This document shows, piece after piece, positions 44,992 through 52,973 of a stretch of 52,973 nt of DNA. The first letter of the stretch is position 1, and the number at the start of each line of letters is the position of its first letter. Made by a program: the position numbers and the translations under genes. The notes under the pieces are model-generated. The model saw nothing but the letters and a program-made list of their open reading frames with translations, ran no database searches and was not told the origin of the DNA. Origin of the DNA: an uncultured Candidatus Competibacteraceae bacterium (GTDB lineage Bacteria > Pseudomonadota > Gammaproteobacteria > Competibacterales > Competibacteraceae). The stretch spans positions 1 through 52,973 of the forward strand of contig CAIRMO010000051.1 of NCBI GenBank assembly GCA_903879705.1, read 5' to 3'.

Positions 44992-46518
44992 TTATGGTTG
45001 TTTTGGCCCGTCGGCCAGCGCCGCTTCCAGCCGTGCGCACAGCGTTCGCAACACTTCGATTCGGGCATGGCGCTTATCATTGGCAGCAATCAGAGTCCAC
45101 GGCGCTTGGCGGGTGCTGGTGTGTTCCACGAGGTCGTTGACCGCCAGCTCGTAATCCGCCCAGCGTTCCCGGTTGCGCCAGTCCTCATCGGTCAGCTTCC
45201 ACGCCTTGTAGCCGATTTGGCCGCGTTCCTGGAACCGGCGCAACTGTTCTTCGGCGGTAATGTGCAGCCAGAACTTGAGCAACACGATCCCCCGCTCGAC
45301 CAGTTGCGCCTCGAAGTCATTGATCTCGGCATAGGCCCGTTGCCATTCGCGGGGCCGAGCGAAGCCTTCGATCCGCTCCACCAGCACCCGCCCGTACCAG
45401 CTCCGGTCGTAAATCGTCACCCGCCCGGCGCGGGGTAAATGCCGCCAAAACCGCCACAAATAATTATGGGCGGCTTCCTCGTCGGTGGGCGCGGCGATCT
45501 GGATCACCTGATAGTCGCGGGCATCCAGCGCGGCGGTAATCCGGCGAATACTGCCGCCCTTGCCGGCGGCGTCCCAGCCCTCGAACACCAGAATGGTGGA
45601 GACCTTGCGCTCGCGGGCAGTGCGCTGAAGGTGGTTGAGCTTAGCCTGATACCGTTTTAAATCGACGTTATAGTCGTCCTTGCCCGAGGTCTGGCTCATG
45701 TCCAGTTGCGACAGAATAGTGATCGGCGGCAACCCGCCCGCTTCCGGGGCTACCGACTTGGCCAGGCGAGTGTCCGCTTCGCTGTGGCCATTACTGACCG
45801 GCGCTTTCGCCTCTGTCAGCCGGACGTGGATCGCATCGCGGATGATGGTCGCCACTGCGACACTGCGATAGCGCTGGTCATAGCCCTCGACGATCTTCCA
45901 CGGAGCCAGACCGGTGCTGGTCTTCATCAGTGTGCGTTCAGCGGTGGCGATAAACTGGTCGTACAGATCCCAGTGCCGCCAGTCGCGCTTTGAAATCCGC
46001 CAGTGCAGCAGCGGATTTTTTTCCAGCTTGCGCAAGCGCTCCTTCTGAGCATCCCGCGACAGGTGCATCCAGAACTTCAGGATCAGCGCGCCATCATCAG
46101 CCAGGGTTTTTTCAAACGTCTTGATCCGCTCCAGCCGTTCGTCAAACTCGGCCAGGCCGATGTGACCATAAACCCGATCCAGAATCGGCATCGAGTACCA
46201 GGAACTCAAAAACAGGCCCATACGCCCCTTGGCCGGCAATTCCCGCCAGAATCGCCAGTATTCGGGCCGGTCGCGCTCCTCATCGGACGGTTCACCGAAG
46301 GCGCGAGTCATCAGCCAGCGCGAATCCATCCATTCATGCAGCCGGTTGACCGTTTCGCTCTTGCCGGCCCCATCCACCCCGGCGAAGACCACAATCACCG
46401 GAAAATCAGCGTTGCGCAGCTCAAGTTGCATCATTAGCAAATCTTCCCGGAGTTGCGGAACCTGTTGATGAAAGTCTTCCTTGGGCAATTTGCGCTGCAA
46501 TTCAGCGGTTCTGAACAT
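44992..46518 (-). CDS. pap: Polyphosphate:AMP phosphotransferase (class II PPK2, two-domain)
   Basis: 508 residues from the ATG at 46518 (MFRTAELQR, as in related proteins; GAGTG upstream). Two fused PPK2 domains each carry a Walker A motif: GVDGAGKS (47-54) and GWDAAGKG (about 311-318), with lid motifs FLSSWYSMP and YDRSWYGRVL. By family knowledge this class phosphorylates AMP to ADP using polyphosphate. Together with ppk1 it makes an ATP-regenerating loop: PPK1 stores phosphate and this enzyme returns it to AMP. Confidence 0.9.
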   Translation of the reverse strand: MFRTAELQRKLPKEDFHQQVPQLREDLLMMQLELRNADFPVIVVFAGVDGAGKSETVNRLHEWMDSRWLMTRAFGEPSDEERDRPEYWRFWRELPAKGRMGLFLSSWYSMPILDRVYGHIGLAEFDERLERIKTFEKTLADDGALILKFWMHLSRDAQKERLRKLEKNPLLHWRISKRDWRHWDLYDQFIATAERTLMKTSTGLAPWKIVEGYDQRYRSVAVATIIRDAIHVRLTEAKAPVSNGHSEADTRLAKSVAPEAGGLPPITILSQLDMSQTSGKDDYNVDLKRYQAKLNHLQRTARERKVSTILVFEGWDAAGKGGSIRRITAALDARDYQVIQIAAPTDEEAAHNYLWRFWRHLPRAGRVTIYDRSWYGRVLVERIEGFARPREWQRAYAEINDFEAQLVERGIVLLKFWLHITAEEQLRRFQERGQIGYKAWKLTDEDWRNRERWADYELAVNDLVEHTSTRQAPWTLIAANDKRHARIEVLRTLCARLEAALADGPKQP

Positions 46519-46788
46519 GGCGTTTTCACTCGGCGTAGATTGCGAAAATGGAACCGACGGATCACCTGGAAGTTCTGGCGGCGCACTCAAAAATCTGGAT
46601 GTTTTTATTTTCGATTCATTATGTTAAACAAATTCACCCAAAACAGCGAGTCCCGCCGCCGGCGCGGGCTTTGTGTTATCTTGACTTTAGAAGATACTGA
46701 CAAATGCTTGACTCTCCCGTTTGAGCCAGAACCGTCGCCTGACAGGGGTATCGGATGCTCAAGCCAATGAATAACCAAGGAGAACCTT

Positions 46789-47859
46789 ATGAAGCGACGG
46801 CTATTGGCCGGACTGATTCCCGCAGCGCTGGCGCTTTCCGGCCCGGTTCATGCGGACATTTACGCTTTCGTGGACAACAATGGAGTGCGGCATCTCAGCA
46901 ATATCCCTAATGACCCCCGCTACAAGCTGGTGATGCGCACCCCGGCTTACAGCAAGGAGTCCACCCGGCCTTCCAGTTATGCGCCCAGCAATCTGTACGC
47001 GCCCGGCGCCGTCACGTTCAGCCCGCGCAACTACACACCACGCATTGCCGGCACCCGCGCTTTCCGGGTCAATGAACAGAACCGCCAGCGCTTTGCCGCC
47101 GACGTGGATCGTATCGCCACCCAATACCGTCTGGAACCGGCGTTAATGCACGCCGTGATCAGCGCCGAATCCGCTTACAACCCGTGGGCGGTGTCCCCCA
47201 AGGGCGCAATGGGGCTGATGCAATTGATGCCGGGCACCGCCGAACGGTTCGGGGTCAGCAATCCCTACGATCCCATCGCCAACATGCACGGCGGCGCTCG
47301 CTATTTGCGCTGGCTGCTGGACCGGTTCAACGATACCCGGCTGGCGGTGGCGGGCTACAACGCGGGCGAGGGCGCGGTGCAAAAGTATGGCAACCAGATT
47401 CCGCCTTACCAGGAAACTCAGACCTATGTGGTGCGGGTCCTCGATTTTTACCAGCGCTACCGAACCGGTGGCCCGTCCTACAGCACGGTCGCCTACAATG
47501 CTGGCGGCGCTGCCCCGACCTACAACAGCGGCTATTCTGCTTATAACAACAGCAGTTCCGGCGGGTACCGGGGCAACACGGGTGGCTCCGGCGGGTATCG
47601 GGGCAACACGGGCGGCGTCACCATCATCACTCCGCGCACCAATGCCCGCCCGGCGGGAACCACCATCGTTTTAGGCAGCGCCGGATCATCCGCCATCCCG
47701 CGCACCTATCTGACGCCTACCGGTGGTCGAGTCGTCGTCGGCGCCAGCGGCGGGGCAGGCCGAAACTCCAGCCAGGTCACCATCAGGACCAATCCGAACT
47801 CGTCTGCCCGCGTTACTGCCGTGGTTAGCACCCCGATGTTCGCGGGCAATGACAAGTAA
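46789..47859 (+). CDS. Lytic transglycosylase (SLT family) with DUF4124-like N-terminus
   Basis: 356 residues. Signal peptide (1-22), a short DUF4124-like segment (IYAFVDNNGVRHLSNIPND), then the Slt catalytic domain (about 105-225) with catalytic E127 in ISAESAYNPWAVSPKGAMG, LMQLMPGTAERFGV and AGYNAGEGAV. The last 130 residues are low-complexity, rich in Gly, Ser, Thr and Asn, with a tandem SGGYRGNTGG. It cleaves the MurNAc-GlcNAc bond in periplasmic peptidoglycan, forming the 1,6-anhydro product. AAGGAG precedes the ATG. Confidence 0.9.
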   Translation: MKRRLLAGLIPAALALSGPVHADIYAFVDNNGVRHLSNIPNDPRYKLVMRTPAYSKESTRPSSYAPSNLYAPGAVTFSPRNYTPRIAGTRAFRVNEQNRQRFAADVDRIATQYRLEPALMHAVISAESAYNPWAVSPKGAMGLMQLMPGTAERFGVSNPYDPIANMHGGARYLRWLLDRFNDTRLAVAGYNAGEGAVQKYGNQIPPYQETQTYVVRVLDFYQRYRTGGPSYSTVAYNAGGAAPTYNSGYSAYNNSSSGGYRGNTGGSGGYRGNTGGVTIITPRTNARPAGTTIVLGSAGSSAIPRTYLTPTGGRVVVGASGGAGRNSSQVTIRTNPNSSARVTAVVSTPMFAGNDK

Positions 47860-47901
47860 ACCGCCGTCCAATCACTGAAAACACCAAGGTGAAACATCGC
47901 C

Positions 47902-50580
47902 ATGAAATTTACCTATCCCGGATTAACCGATCAGGAAGCCGAAGCGTCTCGTACCCAGCACGGTTCCAACGCCGTCGCCAGCCAGGAGGTCGAAACCTTC
48001 TGGGACAAACTGCTGGGCAATCTGAAAGACCCGATCATCATCATTCTGGTGGTCGCTTTGGGGATCACCATTTTGCTGTGGCTGTTCGGCCACGGCGAAT
48101 GGTACGAAAGCGTCGGCATCGCCTTTGCGGTGGTGATTGCAACCTTCGTCGCGACCTGGTCGGAACACAGCAACGAGCAGTCCTTCCAGAAATTGATGGA
48201 AGAAGCCTCGCTGATCGTGGTCAAGACCTTCCGCAACGGGCATTTGACCGAAATCTCGATTAACGCGCTGGTGGTTGGCGATTATGTCCTGCTGCAACCT
48301 GGCGACACCGTGCCGACTGATGGTTTGTTGGTTGCGGGCCATGCCGAGGTGGACGAAGCCGCCCTGACCGGCGAGTCCGAGCCGGTTAAGAAGACCGCGT
48401 GGCCGGAAGGTACCGATCCGGCGACGGAGGCGCATCGTCTGTTCCGCGCCGGTCTGCTGGTCGATGGTGAATGCGTGATGCAGGCCAGTGCGGTCGGCGA
48501 CCAGACCCGCTACGGTCAGACCATGAAGGAATTGCTGTCCGCCGAGAATCGGCTGTCGCCGTTGCAACACAAGCTGACGGTGCTGGGCGGCCAGATCGCC
48601 TTGTTTGGCTACATCGGCGCGGCCTTCATTTTTGCCGCGTTCATGTTCAACACCATGTTCCTGCAAGCCGTGAGCCTGGAGGTCTACTGGGCGCAAGCCA
48701 GCGGCATTATCGTCAAGGATTTCATCACCGCCGCAATTCTGTCCATCATCGTGGTCGTGGTGGCAGTGCCGGAAGGGTTGCCGATGATGATCGCTATGGT
48801 GCTGGCGATTAACATGAAGAAACTGCTGAACGTCAAGGTGTTGGTGCGCAAACTGCTGGGCATCGAAACCGCGGGCAGCCTGAATATCCTGTTTACCGAC
48901 AAGACCGGCACCCTGACCCAGGGGCGGCTCTCGGTCAGCGCCTTTCTGACGGGTACCGGGCAACGGCACGAAAAGCTGGAGGACATTCCCCAAATGTTGC
49001 GGGATACCGCTGGCTTCGCGCTGCGGAACAATACCAGCGCGGTGATCGACGCCAGCAACCCGAACGATCCGAAAATGGTCGGCGCGGATCGCACCGAGCA
49101 GGCGTTGTTGCGCTTCGTGCTGCCGTATCTGGCGCAGGCGGGCAACGTGGACATCGTCGATATCATCCCCTTCAACAGCACCCGCAAGTTTTCCGCCAGC
49201 CAGGTGACCGGCGACCGGACACTGACCTTGGTTAAGGGTGCGCCGGAAGTGATCCTGCAAAACTGCACCCGCTGTCTGGACGCCGAGGGCAACGCGGTTG
49301 AACTGGGCAATCGTGATGCCTTGCAGTCCGCCATGACCGAGTTATCGACCCGGGCCATGCGCCTGTTGGCGGTCGCGGTCACCGATACCCCGATTGACGA
49401 TAGCAAAGCGCTGCCGGCTAATCTGACTCTGGTCGGGGTGTTCGGGATGCGCGATGAATTGCGCGAAACTTCCTACGCTTCGGTTAAAACCGCCAAGCAG
49501 GCCGGCATTCACGTCATCATGATCACCGGCGACGCCAGGGAAACCGCCCAGGCGATTGCTAAAGACGTGGGACTGCTGGAGGACGATCCGCAGGCGGTCA
49601 TCCTCACGTCGGCGGATTTGGCGCAACTTTCCGATGATGAAGTGAAAGCGCGGTTGCCGCATCTGTATGTGGTGGCGCGGGCGTTCCCGACCGACAAGAG
49701 CCGGCTGGTCAAGTTGGCCAAGGAGCTGGGACTGGTGGCGGGGATGACGGGGGACGGGGTCAACGATGCGCCGGCGGTGAAAAATGCCGATGTCGGGTTT
49801 GCGATGGGCAGCGGCACCGAAATGACCAAGGAATCCAGCGACATCGTTATTCTCGATGACAATTTCTCGTCGTTGACCAAGGCGGTGCTGTACGGCCGCA
49901 CCCTGTTCAAGTCGATTCGCAAGTTCCTGATTTTCCAGTTGACCGTCGGCATCTCTGCGGTGCTGGTTGCCTTTCTGGGACCGTTCTTCGGCTACGATCT
50001 GCCGCTGACCATGACCCAGTTGTTGTGGCTGAATATCATTATGGACACCCTGGCCGGGTTGGCTTTTGCCGGTGAGGCGGCGTTGCAACGCTATATGCTG
50101 GAAAAACCGTTGCCGCGTAATGAACCGCTGATCAATGCCGATATGTGGTCGGCGATCCTGCTGAACGGTGGCGTGGTCGCCTTGTTCAGCTTGCTGTTTC
50201 TGACCAGCGGCTGGACTCATACCTTGTTCTCTGGCGGTCATGCGGTGGGCAGTCCCGCTGCACTGGCGAAGTTTCTGACTGCATTCTTCACCTTCTTTGT
50301 GTTTCTGCATATCTTCAACACCTTCAATGCCCGGACCCAGAGCTTAAATCTGTTGGAGAACTTTTTCGATAATCGGCTGTTCCCGATCATTATTCCGGGG
50401 ATTATGCTGATTCAAATCTTCTTCATTACCTTCGGCGGTGAAGTGCTGCGGACAGTGGGGTTGTCGGTTTCAGAATGGATGACTGTGCTATTACTGGCGC
50501 TTGTGATTATTCCAATTGATCTGTTGCGGAAGATTGCCAGAAATCAGTGGTTCGGTAATCCGGTGCGGCAGGAAAGCTAA
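47902..50580 (+). CDS. Calcium-transporting P-type ATPase (PMCA/SERCA-like)
   Basis: 892 residues of the P2-type ATPase family. Actuator TGES (about 156), M4 ion-binding VPEGLP (about 289-294), phosphorylation site D333 in DKTGTLT, the MITGD nucleotide-domain motif, and GDGVNDAP (about 617-624). Ten transmembrane helices are expected, with the C-terminal cation-ATPase domain intact. It pumps Ca2+ out of the cytoplasm using ATP. An AAGGTG site precedes the ATG. Specificity for calcium over other divalent ions is inferred from PEGLP. Confidence 0.9.
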   Translation: MKFTYPGLTDQEAEASRTQHGSNAVASQEVETFWDKLLGNLKDPIIIILVVALGITILLWLFGHGEWYESVGIAFAVVIATFVATWSEHSNEQSFQKLMEEASLIVVKTFRNGHLTEISINALVVGDYVLLQPGDTVPTDGLLVAGHAEVDEAALTGESEPVKKTAWPEGTDPATEAHRLFRAGLLVDGECVMQASAVGDQTRYGQTMKELLSAENRLSPLQHKLTVLGGQIALFGYIGAAFIFAAFMFNTMFLQAVSLEVYWAQASGIIVKDFITAAILSIIVVVVAVPEGLPMMIAMVLAINMKKLLNVKVLVRKLLGIETAGSLNILFTDKTGTLTQGRLSVSAFLTGTGQRHEKLEDIPQMLRDTAGFALRNNTSAVIDASNPNDPKMVGADRTEQALLRFVLPYLAQAGNVDIVDIIPFNSTRKFSASQVTGDRTLTLVKGAPEVILQNCTRCLDAEGNAVELGNRDALQSAMTELSTRAMRLLAVAVTDTPIDDSKALPANLTLVGVFGMRDELRETSYASVKTAKQAGIHVIMITGDARETAQAIAKDVGLLEDDPQAVILTSADLAQLSDDEVKARLPHLYVVARAFPTDKSRLVKLAKELGLVAGMTGDGVNDAPAVKNADVGFAMGSGTEMTKESSDIVILDDNFSSLTKAVLYGRTLFKSIRKFLIFQLTVGISAVLVAFLGPFFGYDLPLTMTQLLWLNIIMDTLAGLAFAGEAALQRYMLEKPLPRNEPLINADMWSAILLNGGVVALFSLLFLTSGWTHTLFSGGHAVGSPAALAKFLTAFFTFFVFLHIFNTFNARTQSLNLLENFFDNRLFPIIIPGIMLIQIFFITFGGEVLRTVGLSVSEWMTVLLLALVIIPIDLLRKIARNQWFGNPVRQES

Positions 50581-50623
50581 AGCCGGGTTGATCGGAATCC
50601 GATCGGCGTTGTGGACTCGGCGC

Positions 50624-50672
50624 GTCGAACCACCCCGGCGCTTCGCGCCAACCCTCCTTATCCAAGGAGGGG
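50624..50672. repeat. Interspersed repeat family D (intergenic copy)
   Basis: Begins TCGAACCACCCCGGCGCTTC and ends TATCCAAGGAGGGG. The same unit is embedded in the PKS gene at 15841-15889. A related CCTCC/GGAGG piece lies near 8989-9016. Confidence 0.75.
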
Positions 50673-50690
50673 AAAATTCACACCGCTTTT

Positions 50691-50735
50691 CGTCATTCCC
50701 GCGAATGCGGGAATCGAGTAACTCGCTGAAAATCG
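50691..50735. repeat. Interspersed repeat family B (partial copy 3)
   Basis: CGTCATTCCCGCGAATGCGG followed by GAATCGAGTAACTCGCTGA: the left half of the B unit without its flanks. Confidence 0.75.
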
Positions 50736-50825
50736 GCGCTATGCATTACCCCTCTTTTATCTAAGGCAAGGGGCAATAAATATTCCCCACTACGCCTGAC
50801 TCCAACACCGCCCAGCGGGTACCCA

Positions 50826-50904
50826 GTAGGGCGGATTAGCGAAGCGTAATCCGCCGTTCTGGCCGGTGCCACTGAAGGCGGGTTACGGCTGCGCCTAACC
50901 CGCC
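50826..50904. repeat. Paired inverted-repeat element, family C
   Basis: Two hairpins in opposite arrangement: GGCGGATTA-N8-TAATCCGCC (50830-50855) and GGCGGGTTA-N10-TAACCCGCC (50877-50904), bounded by GTAGGGCGG on the left and CCGCCCTAC on the right. This resembles BIME-type paired REP elements common in proteobacteria. It lies in the 618-bp gap 50581-51198, which contains no gene. Confidence 0.8.
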
Positions 50905-50905
50905 C

Positions 50906-50935
50906 TACCCGGTGTGGTTCTACCCGGTGTGGTTC
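50906..50935. repeat. Exact 15-bp tandem duplication
   Basis: TACCCGGTGTGGTTC occurs twice without a gap, directly beside the family C element. Confidence 0.85.
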
Positions 50936-50988
50936 CGAAGTTTCCGTCCAGACACTATTTATTGCGCCTTGCCTAATACCAATTCTCG

Positions 50989-51110
50989 GTAGGTTTTCGT
51001 ATTTATGGTCGTCATTCCCGCGAATGCGGGAATCCAGTGATCCGCTGCAAAATTGACTGGATACCCGCTTTCGCGGGTATGACGAATAAAGATAAGCGGG
51101 TATGACGAAT
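50989..51110. repeat. Interspersed repeat family B (partial copy 4, 3' end amplified)
   Basis: Has the left flank GTAGGTTTTCGTATTTA and both palindrome halves of family B. The last unit (AAGATAAGCGGGTATGACGA) is a second partial copy of the right half. It lacks the AAAAAGATAAAATCTATCGG right flank of the full copies. Confidence 0.8.
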
Positions 51111-51198
51111 TAAAGATTGTGACGAGCGAACCTCCTTTTTTATTCCGTGCCTTCCTTAGTTTTCCGTGGATAAAAAACCAAGTAGAGGAAATTCAGCC

Positions 51199-51474
51199 GT
51201 GAACGATACATCGCCGGAAGTAGAAGCCAAATTACAGGAATTGTTCATGCAACGATCCGGCGCGGAACGGGTGGAAATGGGCTTCGAGATGTTTTCCATG
51301 TCCCGGATTATGGTGACTTCCAGTCTCGAAGCCCAGGGTTATCGCGGCATTGAATTAAAAAAGCAGATTTTCCTGCGAACCTACGGCTCAGACTTTAGCC
51401 CGGAGACGTTGGATAAAATCTGTCAGGGATTGGAGGACAATATGGAACGGCAGCGACTCAAGAAAACCGGCTAA
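51199..51474 (+). CDS. Small conserved hypothetical protein
   Basis: 91 residues from the GTG at 51199, chosen because AGAGGA lies 9 nt upstream; a GTG at 51166 has no site. The sequence is soluble and helical (VEAKLQELFMQRSGAERVEMGFEMFS, shown here only as a helix-rich region; then KKQIFLRTYGSDFSPETLDK). It resembles a short family of unknown function found scattered in bacteria. It is followed after 19 bp by the HKD-protein gene, so the two may form an operon. Confidence 0.6.
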   Translation: MNDTSPEVEAKLQELFMQRSGAERVEMGFEMFSMSRIMVTSSLEAQGYRGIELKKQIFLRTYGSDFSPETLDKICQGLEDNMERQRLKKTG

Positions 51475-51493
51475 TCTGTTGGAGTGCAAAATC

Positions 51494-52102
51494 ATGCTGA
51501 ATCGCTGCATCATTATAATGCTCAGTCTGGGCGCGTTAATCTCCGCCACTCAAATTCTGGCTCAGGATATTGAACGGTTCGGTGGAACTGAGTCCGCAAC
51601 GTGTCCCGCAGTGAATGCCCCGCCTAGCCATGAGGTGGCTTTCGGGCCGGAAGCCGGCGCGGAAGCGCTTATTCTCAAAGTCATTGGCTGCGCCAGGACT
51701 GCAATCAGGATGGGCGCGTTTGCGCTGTCTTCGCCGGTAATCGTGGACGCGCTGATTGCGGCGCAACGGCACGGCGTCAATGTCCAGGTGGCGGCGGATT
51801 ATCGCCACAACGTCGTTGACGACGCCAAAGGCCGGGGCCGTAGCGCCTTGAGCCGGCTATCCCACGCAGGGATTTCGGTCCGGACTAATGCCATCTACCG
51901 CATTCATCACGACAAAATCATGATTGTGGATGCCCGCACGGTACAAACCGGCAGCTATAACTATGCGGCCTCGGCGAATCAAAATAGCGAGAATGTGTTA
52001 GTGATCTGGAACGATCCGGCATTAGCCGCTCAGTATTTGGCTCACTGGGAATCCCGATTTAAGGCGGGCGTCGCTTATTTGCCGGGAATTGACCAAAAAT
52101 AA
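51494..52102 (+). CDS. Exported phospholipase-D-like protein (single HKD, Nuc type)
   Basis: 202 residues from the ATG at 51494 (GGAG 9 nt upstream). Signal peptide (about 1-24, ending ILAQ) and one PLD domain with H139-x-K141-x4-D146 followed by TGSYNYAASANQNSEN. A single HKD of this size is typical of the Nuc/endonuclease group, which acts as a homodimer and cleaves nucleic acids or phosphodiesters. The signal peptide places it in the periplasm or outside. A hairpin follows the stop. Confidence 0.82.
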   Translation: MLNRCIIIMLSLGALISATQILAQDIERFGGTESATCPAVNAPPSHEVAFGPEAGAEALILKVIGCARTAIRMGAFALSSPVIVDALIAAQRHGVNVQVAADYRHNVVDDAKGRGRSALSRLSHAGISVRTNAIYRIHHDKIMIVDARTVQTGSYNYAASANQNSENVLVIWNDPALAAQYLAHWESRFKAGVAYLPGIDQK

Positions 52103-52122
52103 CCCCGCACGGCGGCGGGGTT
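52101..52122 (+). terminator. Terminator-like hairpin
   Basis: AACCCCGC-N6-GCGGGGTT at the end of the HKD gene. The T-run is short, so termination strength is uncertain. Confidence 0.5.
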
Positions 52123-52175
52123 GAGAGTAGCTGAGGGTTATAGCCGGGAAATAAACGCCCGGCCCCCGGCCCTGA

Positions 52176-52853
52176 TTACTGGGCTGGTTTATCGCACAGT
52201 AATACTGGCGGAGTGGCGTAAGTTTGCGCGGATACTGTCGAACCCGTCGCGCAGGTCGAATAATTCAGAGAGACTTTAGACGAACCGCTATAAGTGGGTG
52301 TGTTGTCTACCCACATAAACGACGGGCACATTGCCGTGAGCGTTGTTCCACCCCACGATACCAATTGGCACTGAGTTACCCAACTCCCTGGGGGCACGCC
52401 ATTCGCAGGGGCCTGTGGTCCGTTCAAACAATTGACCAGTCCATTGGCGTTTTGCAAGAAAGCATTTGGACATAACTGCCCATACACAAAAGACTGGTTT
52501 ACTCCACCACTAATAATCATTCTCCCGGCCTGGTTAGGGCAGGCGGTCCGAATCACCCCAACCCACTCATCATTAGGAATCTGTTCCACACTATAGTAAT
52601 ACGGAGTACACCCTTGAGGTTGTAGCCAAGGTCCTTGGGGTAAGTCAGGGTTAAATGTCGCAGTTTGATTGCCAGCACTGCCTGCATTAAAACCACATCT
52701 CAAGACACCGTCGATATTATCAAGTGTCACTGAGTTTAAAGGGCCATCGCAAACCTGGCTCACGTTGATCGTGTTTTCTACCGTATTTCCATCCATGTCC
52801 GCGCAGGACGCAGTAAGGACGCTGGGGTTTAGGTATACCTGACCGCGGTACAA
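52176..52853 (-). CDS. Cyanovirin-N-like (CVNH) lectin, 5' end truncated
   Basis: At least 225 residues with two CVNH-like regions. The first has SVLTASCADMDGNTV and LDNIDGVLRCGF; the second has PPGSWVTQCQL, TTLTAMCPSF, SLNYSTCATGS and VLLCDKP. Paired cysteines and the L-x-A-x-C motif fit mannose-binding cyanovirin relatives, which are usually secreted. Here no ATG, ribosome site or signal peptide is found; the first usable codon is a TTG, and the frame continues without homology to a stop near 52926, where a transposase-like gene begins on the other strand. The 5' end has probably been removed by insertion. Composition is less GC-rich than the core genes. Confidence 0.6.
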   Translation of the reverse strand: MYRGQVYLNPSVLTASCADMDGNTVENTINVSQVCDGPLNSVTLDNIDGVLRCGFNAGSAGNQTATFNPDLPQGPWLQPQGCTPYYYSVEQIPNDEWVGVIRTACPNQAGRMIISGGVNQSFVYGQLCPNAFLQNANGLVNCLNGPQAPANGVPPGSWVTQCQLVSWGGTTLTAMCPSFMWVDNTPTYSGSSKVSLNYSTCATGSTVSAQTYATPPVLLCDKPAQ

Positions 52854-52922
52854 GTTTAGATTTTTTCTAGCCGGGCTGATAGAATTGACCCTGCCTTCAA
52901 CCCCTGACAGAGGAAACCATCA

Positions 52923-52973
52923 TGGTTCAGCTGGAATTCACGGTCGAGGAACAGCACCAACTCCACTACGAAC
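52923..52973 (+). mobile_element. Start of a probable IS630-type transposase (runs off window)
   Basis: Seventeen codons beginning MVQLEFTVEEQHQLHYE, with AGAGGA 8 nt upstream. The opening resembles the helix-turn-helix N-terminus of IS630-family transposases, but the fragment is too short to be certain. It stands beside the broken 5' end of the CVNH gene. IS630 elements insert at TA; one TA lies at 52849-52850, at the edge of the conserved CVNH sequence. Confidence 0.35.

Noticed and set aside
46591-46788. Promoter hexamers upstream of the lytic transglycosylase (TTGACT and GATACT near 46680-46710)
   Set aside because: No pair had acceptable spacing and matches at both hexamers, so no promoter is listed. 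The gap holds no supported gene.

Overview
The window looks like chromosomal DNA from a GC-rich gammaproteobacterium. The evidence is the set of core genes (argA, cpdA, fdxA, cnoX-like, ftsY-rpoH, murB, lon, apaH-folA, ppk1), an OprI/Lpp-type murein lipoprotein, and several families of short interspersed palindromes. The polyphosphate genes, the stand-alone reducing polyketide synthase and the repeat families would fit a Competibacter-like wastewater organism, but that is inference; nothing in the window proves the genus. No rRNA, tRNA or CRISPR array was seen.

Layout. 1-6.4 kb: moeB-like E1 enzyme (minus), then argA, cpdA, a class II aldolase-like gene and a LysM L,D-transpeptidase (plus), then a murein lipoprotein and a second, lipoprotein-type L,D-transpeptidase (minus). 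This is a compact envelope-anchoring cluster. 6.4-14.3 kb (minus): an OsmC-family thiol protein and a chemoreceptor, then a five-gene operon of unknown role that carries an orphan TAXI-type binding protein among proline-rich single-span membrane proteins. 14.5-21.7 kb: one 2,384-residue type I PKS module (KS-AT-DH-MT-ER-KR-ACP). Its interdomain linkers contain, in frame, copies of the genome's intergenic repeats. 22-29.9 kb (plus): fdxA, a CnoX-like thioredoxin, ftsY, rpoH behind a near-perfect CIRCE operator, murB, lon, and an exported pentapeptide-repeat protein whose TTG start overlaps the lon stop.

30-40 kb is the most unusual stretch. A sensor kinase has a receiver domain cut short by a roughly 163-bp duplicated piece of a gene lying exactly 2,100 bp further on. 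Next come a probable nuclease-gene remnant and an AT-rich, probably acquired, KamA-type radical SAM gene. Then follows a partner-switching cluster: STAS protein, HATPase kinase, membrane SpoIIE phosphatase, a STAS-methyltransferase fusion, a degenerate HATPase and a divergent soluble SpoIIE phosphatase. The STAS domain of the fusion lacks the phosphorylatable serine, and the neighbouring HATPase lacks the N-box asparagine. This suggests a pseudokinase/pseudo-STAS pair beside a functional pair, with a methyltransferase as output.

40-53 kb: folA-apaH (minus), a coiled-coil protein with a nuclease-like but apparently inactivated fold, ppk1 with a class II PPK2 (polyphosphate:AMP phosphotransferase), a lytic transglycosylase, a Ca2+-type P-ATPase, a 0.6-kb array of four repeat families, a small conserved gene, a secreted single-HKD phospholipase-D-like protein, and a cyanovirin-like (CVNH) gene that seems to be cut at its 5' end by an insertion element whose transposase starts at the window edge.
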